This document shows, one piece after another, positions 21,119 through 32,000 of a stretch of DNA of 64,000 nt. Positions within the stretch are counted from its first letter, which is position 1, and each line of letters begins with the position of its first letter. Both the position numbers and the translations under genes were made by a program. The notes beneath the pieces are model-generated. The model worked only from the letters and a program-made list of their open reading frames with translations, searched no databases and was not told the DNA's origin. The stretch is taken from NCBI GenBank assembly GCA_012656075.1, contig JAAKBF010000001.1:186001-250000 (forward strand), given 5' to 3'. Origin of the DNA: Phytophthora hibernalis. Its lineage: Eukaryota; Oomycota; Peronosporomycetes; Peronosporales; Peronosporaceae.

Positions 21119-21230
21119 CAATACATAAACGCCTCACTATAATACCCGCGACACGTACCGATAGAGTTCCTATTATATACTGTTCAGCTCCACAGAATCT
21201 CACAGTAAAGCGCTCACTTGCCAACTTTTC
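21119..21230 (+). promoter_or_regulatory. Upstream region and putative initiator of the 21318 effector
   Basis: The block 21119-21210 is repeated at 18890-18980. It ends in GCTCACTTGCCAACTTTTC (21212-21230), a close fit to the oomycete initiator and flanking element (GCTCATTYYNCAWTTT). It lies about 90 bases before the ATG. Confidence 0.5.
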
Positions 21231-21317
21231 ACTTCTGTGGAGCTTGCTTTGCGGCGCTCAGAGTTCAAGTTCCCAACCAATTTCCAAGCCAATCCAACCC
21301 AGAACAAGTTAAGATGG

Positions 21318-22042
21318 ATGCGACTGCACTATGTCGTACTGCTGGCTATTGCGTTCGCTCTTCTCGCAAAGGCTGATGCCACCTCACCTGCCGTCGAATC
21401 CAAGATGGAAACACTCAACTTTCGGTCAGGACAGTATTCAACAATTCGTGCTCCCGCGAATCCTTCGGCCAAGAGGATGCTGAGGACTGACAGCATCGAA
21501 ACCGATGCCGCTGACGAGAGAGGATCAATCCGAAGTTTCCTCACTTAGAAGTTCACGAATTTGTTCAAGTCGGCCAACCACGCGCAGCTCCAAAGTTGGT
21601 TGAGCAGTGGACAGACGGCGGATGATGTCTTAAAGTCCATGGTCCGGCCAGGCCTGACGCTGGACGATGAGTTTGGCACACTTCTATCCAACTCTCAGTT
21701 CAAGATATGGATCAAATACGTCAATGTTTTCGGCAAGAAACACCCTGACAAGAAAACAACCGTTATTTCGGTACTTGTGGGGCATTTCGGCGAGCAAAGG
21801 TTGGCGACCGTGCTTCAGGGTGCGACGAAGGTAGAGGGAACCAAAAAAGCCGCCAAAAATTTGCAGAAGGAGCTTTTTAACAAGTGGTACCAGGAGCGAA
21901 CTGGGCCAGCTGGTGTTGTCGAAGACATCTTCGGTTTAAACTTTGCCACCTATCGAGACACCGTTGCAAAGGAAGTATGGCGAGCTTACAAGGCCAGTAC
22001 CACCGCAATTGGTGGAAGAAGTTTGGACACTTGCCGTTGTGA
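21318..22042 (+). pseudogene. RxLR-WY effector gene with premature TAG
   Basis: ATG 21318 begins MRLHYVVLLAIAFALLAKAD, a signal peptide. RMLR is at residues 53-56 and DER at 66-68. The frame stops at TAG 21546-21548, after 76 residues, just where the WY part should begin. The same frame then stays open without an ATG: KFTNLFKSANHAQLQSWLSS, LSNSQFKIWIKYVNVF (W/Y landmarks), HFGEQRLATVLQGA. Near 22000 the frame drifts; one base over, the reading ends YHRNWWKKFGHLPL at TGA 22040-22042, which fits a normal effector tail. Thus there is one nonsense and one shift. An expressed product would be a secreted peptide of 76 residues lacking the effector fold. I chose ATG 21318 because the signal peptide starts there. 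Confidence 0.85.
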
Positions 22043-22975
22043 TCCAATATCGCGAGGCTAGCTTCCGACTCGCCAAGCCATGCTTTAGGTATAGGAAGTT
22101 GCTTTCTACTACGAGACATGCTACTTCGAAGTACTTCAGTAGTTAACATGAAAGCGTTGACAGATTCTCTAGCAAACAACGATACTCGTCCAGTCCAGAC
22201 GGCCCGTTGAAAGAAAACGTTGTGATTAACCAGCTAGATGGCAGTTCGTATCACTACTCGAAGTATTTATCTTCACACACATTCTATAAAGGGAATTCGA
22301 ATTCTGCGTTCTGGGGAGGTAAGTTCTACTAGTACATGTAGTAGGTTTCTCAAAAGCTAGGCACTGGAGAACATAAGCCAGCACTTCACTATTAACCCCT
22401 CCAGACCAACTCATCTGTTCTCTGAAATTTATTTTCAGAGTTAAGAAGCGAGACCCATTTTCCGTAAATGAAATACATGATAATAAAGATCTGTGAGGCG
22501 ACATTTTTTGCGAGGGTTCATACAAACATCTAGTGTAGAAAGTACAGAAGTTACTTTGGAAATCAATACCTGTGTCAAAATGATAACATAAACGGATGTT
22601 ACCCGTGTCGTCGCCCTCCTCGTTAAGTGCGACAGTTTTTCTATTCGATGTTGCATGAATGTTCGCTAGAACTCGTGAGATTTAATTCCTGTCTCAAAGG
22701 ATTACACAGTATGTGGCACCGGCTCATTCCGCGTTAATTACGCGATCATAAAGGCTTACACATTATATTTACTGACGTTGCGAGTACATGTTTGTTATCT
22801 AGTTTGTTTACTGTCGTTGTTGGTGCGCCCTGTTGAGAATCGGGTTGTATTAAAAATAGAAACGGATACAGTGTAGAAGGAACCCGGATTGTATTTTAAA
22901 AAAAAAAAAAATAGCTTCGTCGTAGTCGGCTGGAGACCAAACGGTCTATTCCGCTCTGGCCTTTTTGGCAGTTGA
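22043..22975. other. Intergenic stretch
   Basis: Only ORFs under 100 codons without motifs are present. A run of about 13 A lies near 22898-22911. No terminal repeats were identified. Confidence 0.3.
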
Positions 22976-22979
22976 TTTA

Positions 22980-23792
22980 TCACCGATGGCTTGCCGTTTT
23001 AAACCCGGTCGTGGCAGCTTGCCCCCTTCTTCGATCCTGGGCAGCACCCAGCATGCCTCCAGTTGCGTCGGTGCTGGCTACTACAGGGTCGTCGACGACG
23101 CTTTCAGTCGCGTCGGGTTGATGGCCGAGGGCGCTGGCTGCAGGTACCGCTCCGCCATCGTTACATCGGGGGCCTTCGTGGTTAATAGTGGGTGGTGGCC
23201 GGTTGGCTTCGCCAGTTTCTGCGGTCTCTTCTGTCGCAGCAGGCGTACGGGAAACCAAGTCGAGGTTTGTGTCGCTGACCTCTTCTTCGGCAATGCGGTC
23301 CATGTCGCTCACGTTTCCTTTGGGAATGCCGCTTTCTGGGTGTAATTTGAACCCCGTGACGTGGGTAAAATGCAGAATTGACCCTTCGCGGAACGGTTGG
23401 TCTTGGATTGTAGCAGGGGGTTCGTTGCACTTGTATGGTACGAGATATAGTGTCACTGTAAGTAAATATTTCTTCCGGAGCGTGAAAGGTAAGCTTTCCA
23501 AAGTTGCCTTAGACTGCGGGTAGTTTGCGCCGCGCTTGTGGTCAATCAGCGATAAAAACCACCCCCGCTCGAACTTTTTCGCGCCAAAAAACATGGAGAT
23601 CGAGACGGTTGCTGTTTTCTTGCTGGCTGGCTTGTCGATCCATCGCATCGCTTGCTTGACGGACTTAAGAACAGGTTGGTCGAGGGTGCGTCGGATTGCG
23701 GCCACGCGCTCGAGATCATCGTCGCTATCGCTCTCGGATTTCGTTTCGTTCCTTTCGCGCGGCGTCCGGTCGAACGCTTTCGGGTGGGCCAT
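22980..23792 (-). CDS. Hypothetical protein of 270 residues, intact ORF
   Basis: I do not recognise the family. ATG at 23790-23792 gives MAHPKAFDRTPRERNETKSE followed by SDSDDDLERVAAIRRTLDQP, a charged N terminus, then a more ordered middle (AMRWIDKP, MFFGAKKFERGWFLSLIDHK, LPFTLRKKYLLTVTLYLVPY) rich in aromatic and beta-prone residues, and a Pro/Thr/Ala-rich tail with no predicted fold. The frame is open 87 codons further upstream but that part looks non-coding and AT-rich. There is no signal peptide, membrane span or zinc motif. It is one of very few unbroken ORFs in the left 50 kb and starts about 280 bases from the divergent ankyrin pseudogene. It could be a lineage-specific gene or a transposon protein. 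Confidence 0.5.
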   Translation of the reverse strand: MAHPKAFDRTPRERNETKSESDSDDDLERVAAIRRTLDQPVLKSVKQAMRWIDKPASKKTATVSISMFFGAKKFERGWFLSLIDHKRGANYPQSKATLESLPFTLRKKYLLTVTLYLVPYKCNEPPATIQDQPFREGSILHFTHVTGFKLHPESGIPKGNVSDMDRIAEEEVSDTNLDLVSRTPAATEETAETGEANRPPPTINHEGPRCNDGGAVPAASALGHQPDATESVVDDPVVASTDATGGMLGAAQDRRRGQAATTGFKTASHR

Positions 23793-24075
23793 TGTTGGTG
23801 CCTCGGAGAATTGCGAAGTAAGTGCGCAGGGATGACGACTATGTGTTTTCTTTGGGATGTTGAACACATCATTCAGTTGTCTGTGGTGAATTCCGTCTAA
23901 GGGATAACGCGCGGAAAAATGCTGGGCTTTGTAAGGGAACGTCGGAAAAATGAGAACAACAGAAGTCCTAAGAAAGAAGAGTTGAAAACCCAGCGAAAGG
24001 TTCGCCCTCATTATCCCGGACCACAAATTCGTCATACTACAACATAGGCACAACCAAACTTAGTCGCAGGTTGGT

Positions 24076-25755
24076 ATGGGAAGCGTGGGCCAGAGTGAAG
24101 AAGAAGTTCCGAGGTTGCTTCGCGCCCCATTGACGGAGTGGAGAGACAGTCACCAGTACAGGGTGCTTGAAGCGGCCATAGAGGATGGTAAAACCGAAGT
24201 GATTGATTGGATAATTGAGCGCGGCGGCTGGGGGCAGCCCGACCGTTTCTTGCTGCGTCACATGGTCAACGAAAGAATCAATGTTACCGCCCGGGTTGAC
24301 GATCTCGCAACAATGTCAGATATCGTTCGCGTTTTCCCCGACCTCATCATAACCCGAGCCCCCGAAGAAGCTGCACGGCATGCTCAATTGCATATCTTGT
24401 CGTGGCTTCATCTTCAGCGCGAGCGTGTATTCTGGAGCTGCGAAACGGGACGAGTTGCTCTCTACGGTGGTCACATGGGTGTGTTGATGTGGTTAGAAAC
24501 CAGACAATTACTACATGTGGATCAACACTTATTTATGTTTGCTCTCAGTGAAGGCCGTACCGATATTGTGCGTTAGCTCTAGTTAATGGCCTTAATTAGT
24601 TGCTGGCCAACGCGAATCATCGTTGAAATTATCTCATTCGTTCCGCTTGACCTGGCCGACTGGATGTGGAATATGTCGCCGGATCGTCTTCCGTTACAAC
24701 TAGATGTTGCCGCCTCCTGAGGTGATCTGGATTACATCATGTGGTCGCACTTGCAAGGAGCGGTAGCTTCCACGAAAGCCCTGGACAGTGTTGCTGAATG
24801 CGGTAGTCTTAGTACCGTTCGTGGGCTACACACAAACCGATTGGATGGGTGCACAGCTGCTGCAATGGATGGTGCAGCGAGTGGAGGGCATGTGAACATA
24901 TTGACTTGGCTTCGGCACCATCGTAGCGAGGGGTGTTCGAGACGTGCATTCATTTTGGCTGCCAGAGGTGGTCGCTTGAACGCGCTCAAGTGGCTCTTAA
25001 CGTACTACCCCGACTAATACCATCCCGATACGCTAGCGCACGCCGCGGGCTCTGGGCATCTATGTATAGTTGAATGGCTACGTGACCGGGCTACGACTGT
25101 ACAAGCAATGGATTGGGTGGCTTCCAGTGGCCATCTCGCAGTAGTGATTTATCTACACCTAAACCGGTTAGAAGGCTGCACGACTGTATCTATGGACCAA
25201 GCCACGTCGAACGGGTATTTCAAGGTCGTTCAATGGCTCGACGAACATCGATTCGAGGGATGCACCACGCTTGCCATGGATGGCCCTGCATTAGGTGGTC
25301 ATTTGGCGGCTCCATCGGAACCGACATGAAGGAGCGACGACAGAAGCGATGGACGGTGCGGCTGCTGCGGGATACGTCGATGTTGTTCATTGGCTGCACT
25401 ATGATCGAGGCGAAGCATGTTCGTTGGCGGTGATGGATGGGGCCATCGCAAGCCGGAATATCGCGCTTGTTGTGTGGCTTCAAGACAATCGCAATGAAAG
25501 ATGCACCTGTCGCCGCATGGACCACGCTGTTTATGATGATCTTTTTGCAACGTAATTGCCCCGAGGGTTGTACTAACGCAGGCTTCGTGTGGGCTGTTTG
25601 CGGTGGTCATTTGTATTTGGCGAGGTGGCTTGTTGAATATTACCCCCATATGTGGAACATGAAGAATACTCTTGCCCTCGGCACCCCACATGGCTGGACG
25701 GAGAGTGTAATTCAAACGGTTTTTGAAAATCTTAATCGCAACCCGGCTGCGTAGA
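24076..25755 (+). pseudogene. Ankyrin-repeat protein pseudogene
   Basis: ATG 24076 starts a frame with ankyrin-type repeats of the oomycete style, about 30-33 residues each: LYGGHMGVLMWLETRQ, DGAASGGHVNILTWLRHHRS, WVASSGHLAVVIYLHLNRLE, QATSNGYFKVVQWLDEHRFE, DGAAAAGYVDVVHWLHYDRG. The linker EGCT..AMD recurs in nearly all. Such proteins serve as protein-binding scaffolds. Frame 1 is interrupted by TAG 24574, TAG 24580, TGA near 24718 and TAA near 25015, then shifts near 25295 and again near 25540, ending at TAG about 25753. The Glu-rich start and the final non-repeat tail (TESVIQTVFENLNRNPAA) suggest a full-length gene that decayed in place. Confidence 0.8.
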
Positions 25756-26077
25756 TCTACCGTGATGCGACCACTCGACTTACTACGGTGCGACCCGCCC
25801 CATTTATTTTGGTATTAAGTCGGATAACAAAGAAATTCTTGCGTTTTTGGTATAGTGTTTGTCACCGGACTATATCTTGCTTAGGGGAAATATCGCTACA
25901 TCACCCTGGAGATCACCCTAGTCGTGGGGGCGGTGAAAATCTCCACGAAACTTCTAGATCACTTCCCATCTCTGTGTTTTCCTGATCCTTTTTAGATATC
26001 TTCGCACTTTTTCTGTGATGTATTTTTACTAGCTTGCACCATGCACATTTCATTTCTCGCGTTTGGGTTGCCGCACA
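25756..26077. other. Intergenic stretch
   Basis: No ORF or repeat could be supported here. Confidence 0.3.
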
Positions 26078-27070
26078 ATGCCCTCAACAAAACAGGTATC
26101 TGCTGCGCAAAGAGAAAAACGTGCTGTGGATCCAGGGAGTAATGATCGTGAGCGAGAGAGACGTAAACGGCGGAAGCAAGAAGTGGAGTCGAGCTTGCCG
26201 GGCCTAGCTCCCGTACCAGAAAGGCGAAAAAGGAGCTCTTAGCAGAGTGTGGAGTGCGGTTGACGAATGCGCACTCCTGTCACAAGTGCTGTTGTATGTG
26301 CGACTGTTTGCATCCTGCAGATACGGTGAAGGAAAAGCGCCTTGGTCACTGCAAAGCTCTATTTGCTGCTATGCTGAGACGTCTAAAACCGCCCTCCGAT
26401 CTAAATCACGTTCTTCGGGCTCAGTACGATGTGCCGGACGTTGACCTGCGTTTTCATGGGATGCTTCTGTCTAGGCGCGGAATTTTATGTGACGACTCGG
26501 ATGTGTTTATCCAGATCTGCAATGCTTGCTTGGACTCGCTCGTGAAAAAATCTCTCAAAAAGCCCCCAAAATTTGCAATAGCCAATGATTTGTACATTGG
26601 TCAATTACCGGATACTTATGACCAATTAACCATCACCGAAAACACAATGGTGAATCTGGCGCAGTCCACGCGATTCATGTCAGTGGTGCAAGGAGGCAGG
26701 CATAGTGCAATCCGCTCTCACGCCTATTACTTTCGCGCCCAGCCTACTCCTCCCGCTGTAATGCTCCCGGCAGAAGTCGTGTCCGAGGGAACGATTGGTG
26801 TGACGACGGTTGGATCAATGACCCCTTCGCAAAAGGCAAGTACGCTGAAAAAGTACCAAGTTCGTGTACCTCGGTTGTTTGAGCAATTAGAGTGGTATCG
26901 TGCCAATATCAAGTTGAACGGAAATATTGCTATTACTGTCGCGTCGATAAATTTGTTGGTTCCGTACGCCATGATATATTCGCTCCGCCTTTTACGTTCC
27001 CGCTATCTCTTCTCTTTGGCAGAAATTATCTCCCCACGTATTCTCTCACGATGGCTCCCTTTTTATGCCC
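26078..27070 (+). pseudogene. Helitron N-terminal protein fragment (DUF6570-type region)
   Basis: ATG 26078 begins a basic leader (QREKRAVDPG, RERERRKRRKQE) and shifts at the A5 run near 26228 into HSCHKCCCMCDCLHPADTVK, then CNACLDSLVKKSLKKPPKFA, IANDLYIGQLPDTYDQLTIT and GRHSAIRSHAYYFRAQP. Cys pairs followed by the A.ANDLYIG.LP...LT..E motif are typical of the region before the HUH replicase in Helitron Rep/helicase proteins. The replicase and helicase parts are missing here: coding similarity fades after about 26930 and the sequence runs into a SET fragment on the other strand. Confidence 0.6.
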
Positions 27071-27071
27071 T

Positions 27072-27645
27072 CTAGCGTGAAAGCACCGTACCCCTTTCTT
27101 GTGTATCCTCGACTCGGATTTTAGCGCGCGCTGTCGCGTACAATGCCCAAGGCCGATTACTACAGCCCTCCCTCAACTTGCACGTAGAACGGCAGTATTC
27201 GATTCGTCGTTGACAATTTGTGCATGCTTTTCCGCAAATATTCGTGCACTGACATATGGAGATTCTCCATTCGCTGCCCTCTACAGCGCCAATGTTATGA
27301 TCAATCCGAATAAACCCTCGTGTGTCTTTGTCTGTCCGCGCCCCGATTTCAGCCTCGCGTGTAATGTAGCTATCAAGTGTTGTTTGCTTAGACTTTGCGC
27401 GTTTCACTTCGCACCTTGCGCCTGTTGATTTGCGCTCCATCGGGGCAGCGAAAACAAAACTTCCGCGTCAAGACATGTAGTCGAAGTACTTCCATCAACA
27501 GGGCAATAAAAGCGCTCGAAACAAGAAAGAAAGAAAATCCAGGAAACCACTGCCGCTTATAACACTCGATCGGACCCCATTCGTCATTATTGCAAGGGAC
27601 GCGCAAGTCGATCAAGTCAATTGTCTGAACATGCAGGACCACCAA
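27072..27645 (-). pseudogene. AWS/SET histone methyltransferase fragment
   Basis: The minus strand reads NDEWGPIECYKRQWFPGFSF and LHVLTRKFCFRCPDGAQINR, then after a shift near 27430 KQTTLDSYITREAEIG, EWRISICQCTNICGKACTNC, QRRIEYCRSTCKLREGCSNR and KIRVEDTQERG. The Cys spacing C.C..CG.AC......IEYC...C.....C.NR is that of an AWS (associated-with-SET) zinc cluster, followed by the first strand of a SET domain. The catalytic NHSC and GEE-like motifs are absent. An intact protein would methylate histone lysines. It is truncated at the junction with the Helitron fragment. Confidence 0.6.
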
Positions 27646-28299
27646 TTACTGGAGGTGGCTGTACCGGTATCCACGGCGGGTGGTGGCGTCGGTACGACTA
27701 CTTCGTTAAAGTGATACCAGATCCTGGAAACCCGCTTCCACGTACACACAAACGCCTGAATTTCAGAGCTTCTTCGTGCAACGCACGACTTTGTGAAATA
27801 ATTTTCAATCTTTTGTCCCCAGGTCGAAAGCGTACGAGTACCATGGGTACAAACCTACACGTACGTGCGAGCTCTGATAGTTTAATACCAAGTACTTCGT
27901 ATACGTCTAAAAGTTTGTAGTAAAAGTTTGTATTAAATCCCAAATCCTTAGCACGATGTATCCACTAGCAATCAACAGCGGTGTTTTTCAAAGGTTGTCA
28001 TTGCAGTAGTCCAGTGTGCAATTTCCTGCAGTGCCGCGGTCAACGGAGTACAGAAAGGATGACCGTGCTAATGAACTGCGTTCCTTTATTACGTATTTGA
28101 GTGTTTATTGAAGGCATAGTAGCTCGAAGTCTGAAAAAATGTTAACAGTAAAATTAGACGATAGGATGGACAGCCTTCTCAAAACGCCTACCGGTAGTTG
28201 CGTCGGACAAAGTACCCACCTGCTTGCGAACTGGTCTTACACAATTAGTGTCCTGAAAGTGTAAATCTTGACAGGCTTGCAGATATTTTGCCACGTACC
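27646..28299. other. Stretch without a called gene
   Basis: An 81-codon minus ORF (27698-27943) has no motif. The part next to 28300 is presumably the 3' flank of the split effector. Confidence 0.3.
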
Positions 28300-28564
28300 T
28301 CAGTTCGCATCCGTATTTTCCTTGACACGTAGCAAATTGCTAATAATGTTTCGCCTGATTCTTTCGAGCATACCACGCAGTTCACGCAGGACCTTGGTGG
28401 CCATTTCTTTCGTTTTCGGATCTTTCTTCGCCAATTCGATCATTTTCACTTCGTAGCTTGTCGTTGGACTCTTCATAAACTTTCTCTTTTTGAGAACGCT
28501 TTGTTGAAGTTATCCACGTACTTCATCCAGAATTCAAGCATGGGGTTTTGAAACAGATTTCCCC
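28300..28564 (-). pseudogene. 3' part of a WY effector gene, cut off by a Copia element
   Basis: On the minus strand the reading GNLFQNPMLEFWMKYVDNFN (W/Y landmarks) continues, after a shift near 28480, as YEVKMIELAKKDPKTKEMAT and ends at TGA 28300-28302. The reading starts exactly at the right-hand boundary of the retrotransposon target duplication (TCCCC at 28560-28564). It is the fifth WY module and tail of the effector whose 5' part lies at 34684-36093. Confidence 0.75.
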
Positions 28565-28994
28565 TACGAGACACTAAGTGCTTCCTGTGGTCACTTGGGT
28601 TGCTTTTATGAGGGGATATGGATATGAATCAAGCTTGTTGAATGTCCGAGAGTGGTGGTTGAGGTCTTTTGACCATGTACCTTTGACTATGAGGGAGAAG
28701 AAAGAGAGTTCTTGCGAGCGAGACCTGTGGGTTTCTAAGAACTGCTCCTGCATGCGTGCAGCTTCCTTCAATGGCTGCGGCCAGTATAGTCAAGAGAAGA
28801 CAATGGGGGTTATCGTTCGAGGTGCTTTCCCCTTACAACAACACTTAAACAACAATCATACAATTGATTTTCTCTCGAACTACGCACTTCGTTTTTCTAC
28901 TTTTGACTTTTAGTTGGAACTCGGGAACTCTTGTTCACCTCGTCTTTAAGTATTCCACATACGAAGTGCTGCGAGTGCGACCACGCATCTCGTA
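28565..28994 (+). repeat. 5' LTR of the Copia element
   Basis: 430 bases, from TACGAGACACTAAGTG to CACGCATCTCGTA. It differs from the 3' LTR by about a dozen substitutions and two single-base length changes in T and C runs. Confidence 0.88.
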
Positions 28995-29008
28995 GGTTAT
29001 GAGCCCAA
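28995..29008 (+). promoter_or_regulatory. Primer binding site, initiator-Met tRNA anticodon type
   Basis: GGTTATGAGCCC follows the 5' LTR directly. It is complementary to the anticodon stem-loop of initiator Met tRNA (GGGCTCATAACC), not to a tRNA 3' end. Priming by an internal tRNA fragment is known for Drosophila copia and some relatives. Confidence 0.7.
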
Positions 29009-29017
29009 GTTTGCTGT

Positions 29018-32000
29018 GTGGATTTAAGAGATGAACAAGGAGCAGAATGGATTTTGGAGCTTTTCCGGGTCGTGGCAATCGTGGCCAACAACAAGTGCAA
29101 CAACAGGTGTCACGTACCGCAAAGGCAGGCAGTGCGGAAAGTGGCTGCGGATACTAAAGCACCGAAGTATGATGCTGATGGCGGTTTTGATTTGTATCGA
29201 GCAAGAATAGAGTCGTATCTACGGCTGCGAGACTGCTGGGATGTTGTAATTGGTACTGAGGGTCCTGATTCTCAGGATGAAGACAGACAGCGGACCTATG
29301 AAGAGCGAATTTGTTTGTGCGAGACGCATTACTCTTTGGCCTTCTCTCGAAGGATGCGAAGAAAGTCTGCAGGTTTGTTCGTGTGAGCAAAATGTGGACT
29401 GCCTTCGAGCAAGATAAGACAAGACGAGATTTCGCTAATAGTATTCGTATTCGTGCTAAATTGTATCGTGCGAAGTATGAGAAGGGAATGAAAATGGGAT
29501 GAAGCTCAGGAAGAGCAGAATGGCTTCACCAAGAAAAAGAAGGAGGAAGGCGGCAAAATGATCGGGTCAAGGGAAAGAAACCTTGGCAAGGCAAGAAGAA
29601 ACATAAAGTTGGTTCAGGGAAGAAGGCTCAGGGAGGTGGCGCGTGGAAAGAGACGCGTGAATGTCATTATTGTCATAAGGTTGGTCTCTTGCAGGCGAAT
29701 TGTAAGAAACGGATCGCCGATGAAAAGAAGAAGAAAAACGATCAAGTGATGATGATGATGACAGTGCGGCTGGTGTACAGCTCATGAAGAGCGGTTCAAA
29801 GAAAAAAAGTCGTACGATTGGCTTCATGGGTCGATGGACGAAACCTTCCGGTACTATTGGTATGATGAGATGTTCTAGTGCTACTGAAGTATCGACACGA
29901 ATTTTGACTTGTTCGTCGAGTGAATTTTCTCAAGAATGGATGCTGGACACCGGTACAGACGTGCATGTGTGCACAAGTGCAGATTCATTCCAGCATGAAT
30001 TGCATGACGACGACAGTATTTTAATGACTGGAAAGAGGATAGTGCCAGAGCCGAGGGAATTGGCTTGGTACAAATTCGGACAATGAACGCATTGGATCCG
30101 GCTAGTACTGGGTTTGTGTTGAGCTTGGAGGAAACGCGTTTTTCTCCTAATGGACCCACTAATCTCCTAAGCCAGGAACTTCTTGAACAAAATGGTTGGA
30201 TCCCCTCCATTCCGTTTACACGTTTGCCAGCGGATAGAGTTACCTATTTTACAAATGATATTTAAGAAGGTGTGAAGCTCGTGTTCAGAAAGAGAAATGG
30301 ACATTACTGGTTGGATCCGTCTCCAGTTCTGTCAAATTCTGCCGTGTGCGCAATGTCGTCGACTCCAAAGGCAAACAAATTGCTGATGTGGCATATGAGT
30401 TTTGCTCATCAGAACGTGGGGGCTTTGAAGAGAATGCTTGAGATGGAAATGGTGGATGGCATGAAGGCGCTCACCTTGGATGATTTTAAAGGGAGTTTCG
30501 CTGTATCGCTTGCCAGCGTGCGAAGCAAAACGAATGTTCTACAAACGCCAGCTAGGAACAAGGAGAACCGAGTGCTATGTGCGCCTAATGTCTGATGTGT
30601 GTCACGTTGGTGTGATGACTCCTGGAGGTAATCTTTACTTTCAACTTATTCAAGATGAGGCGTCTCGGTATAAGTGGTGTTTCCTGCTGGAGGAAAAGAG
30701 CCTAGCACAAGAGAACGTAATGAAATTGATTTTACGTCTGGAAAAGGAGCATTCGATCAAAGTTTTTCGTGTGACCAGGAAAGGAGTTTATTAACAAGAC
30801 TTTAACTTCTTTTCTCACGTTGCATGACATCGAATTGCTGACGACCAATGCTTACACACCAGAAGAAGACTGTTTAGTGGAAAAACTGAATGGTAGTTTG
30901 ATGAACAAGGTGCGGGCAACTAACGAAGCGGCTGGATTACCGCATTGTCTGTGGGGTGAAGTACTTGGCTACGTTGTATAGGTTGGCAATATGAGTGCAA
31001 CCGAGGCCTTAAATGATATTACCCCGTATTAAAAGTTGTTTGGAAGCAAGCCGGATGTGCATGATCTGCACGTGTGTGGGTCTGTCGTTTTCATTTAATC
31101 CCAAAGAAGAAACGTAAGAGCAAGCTGCAAATGCGATCGGATCCCGGATTTTCTCGGGTATACCAAGACATCGCGAGGGTACCGTATTTTGGACTTGTGT
31201 ACGGGAAGTTTGTTAGAGCGCCGACATGTGGTTTTCGTGAAGACATGGCAGCTGATCCCAAGTACGTGAGAGACTTCATTGAGAAGCGGTACTTTGGGTA
31301 GGAAATTGATTTGCCTGATCACATCGATTTCGTGTCATTGCCTGTAAGTCGTGTGCATCTATCGTTGAACGAGCGTGATGAGGGATCTGAGGATGCTGAC
31401 TCCGTTGGTTCTCCTGCAATAAATGACGATGATGAAGATGCCTTCTACGATACAGATGATGGTATGACTGATTCATTTGTGGATAATGAGGTCGAAGAGG
31501 ACGATAGTAGCAGTGATGACTGCGATGATTATGGCAGCGATAACGACTTCAGTGGGAGTGGAGTTGAAGAGATGGAAGACGATATCACTGCCCATCCTAT
31601 CGCAGAAAATAATGAAGTTGGTGAAAATACTACGAGTTTGAGTGATGGTCACGAAACTGTTGCCGGATCTAGTGGGAGTGCTAGGCAAAATCCTGGAGTG
31701 GCAACACGATCTTTGCGCAGATCTAACCGTGTGCGTCGACCTAATAGTCGATATGACTCTCGAACGTTTGTGATGGCGAAGACTGTAATCCAGTGCATGA
31801 TGATCGCGACTGTGTGCGACTTGTTGAATCCAACCTCAGTGCAGGAAGCGCTTGCATCTGAGCATGCAGCTCAATGGAAACGAGCAATGGATGTCGAGTA
31901 CGCGTCATTGACGCGAAATGAGTCGTGGGTGTTGGTTCCAAGACGAAAATCAACCCGCAATAAGCTCGTGAATATTTTGTCGTCACTGGGTGTTAGTATT

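Noticed and set aside
22898..22911. A-run considered as the poly-A tail of a retrocopy
   Set aside because: No coding relic or target duplication could be found next to it.
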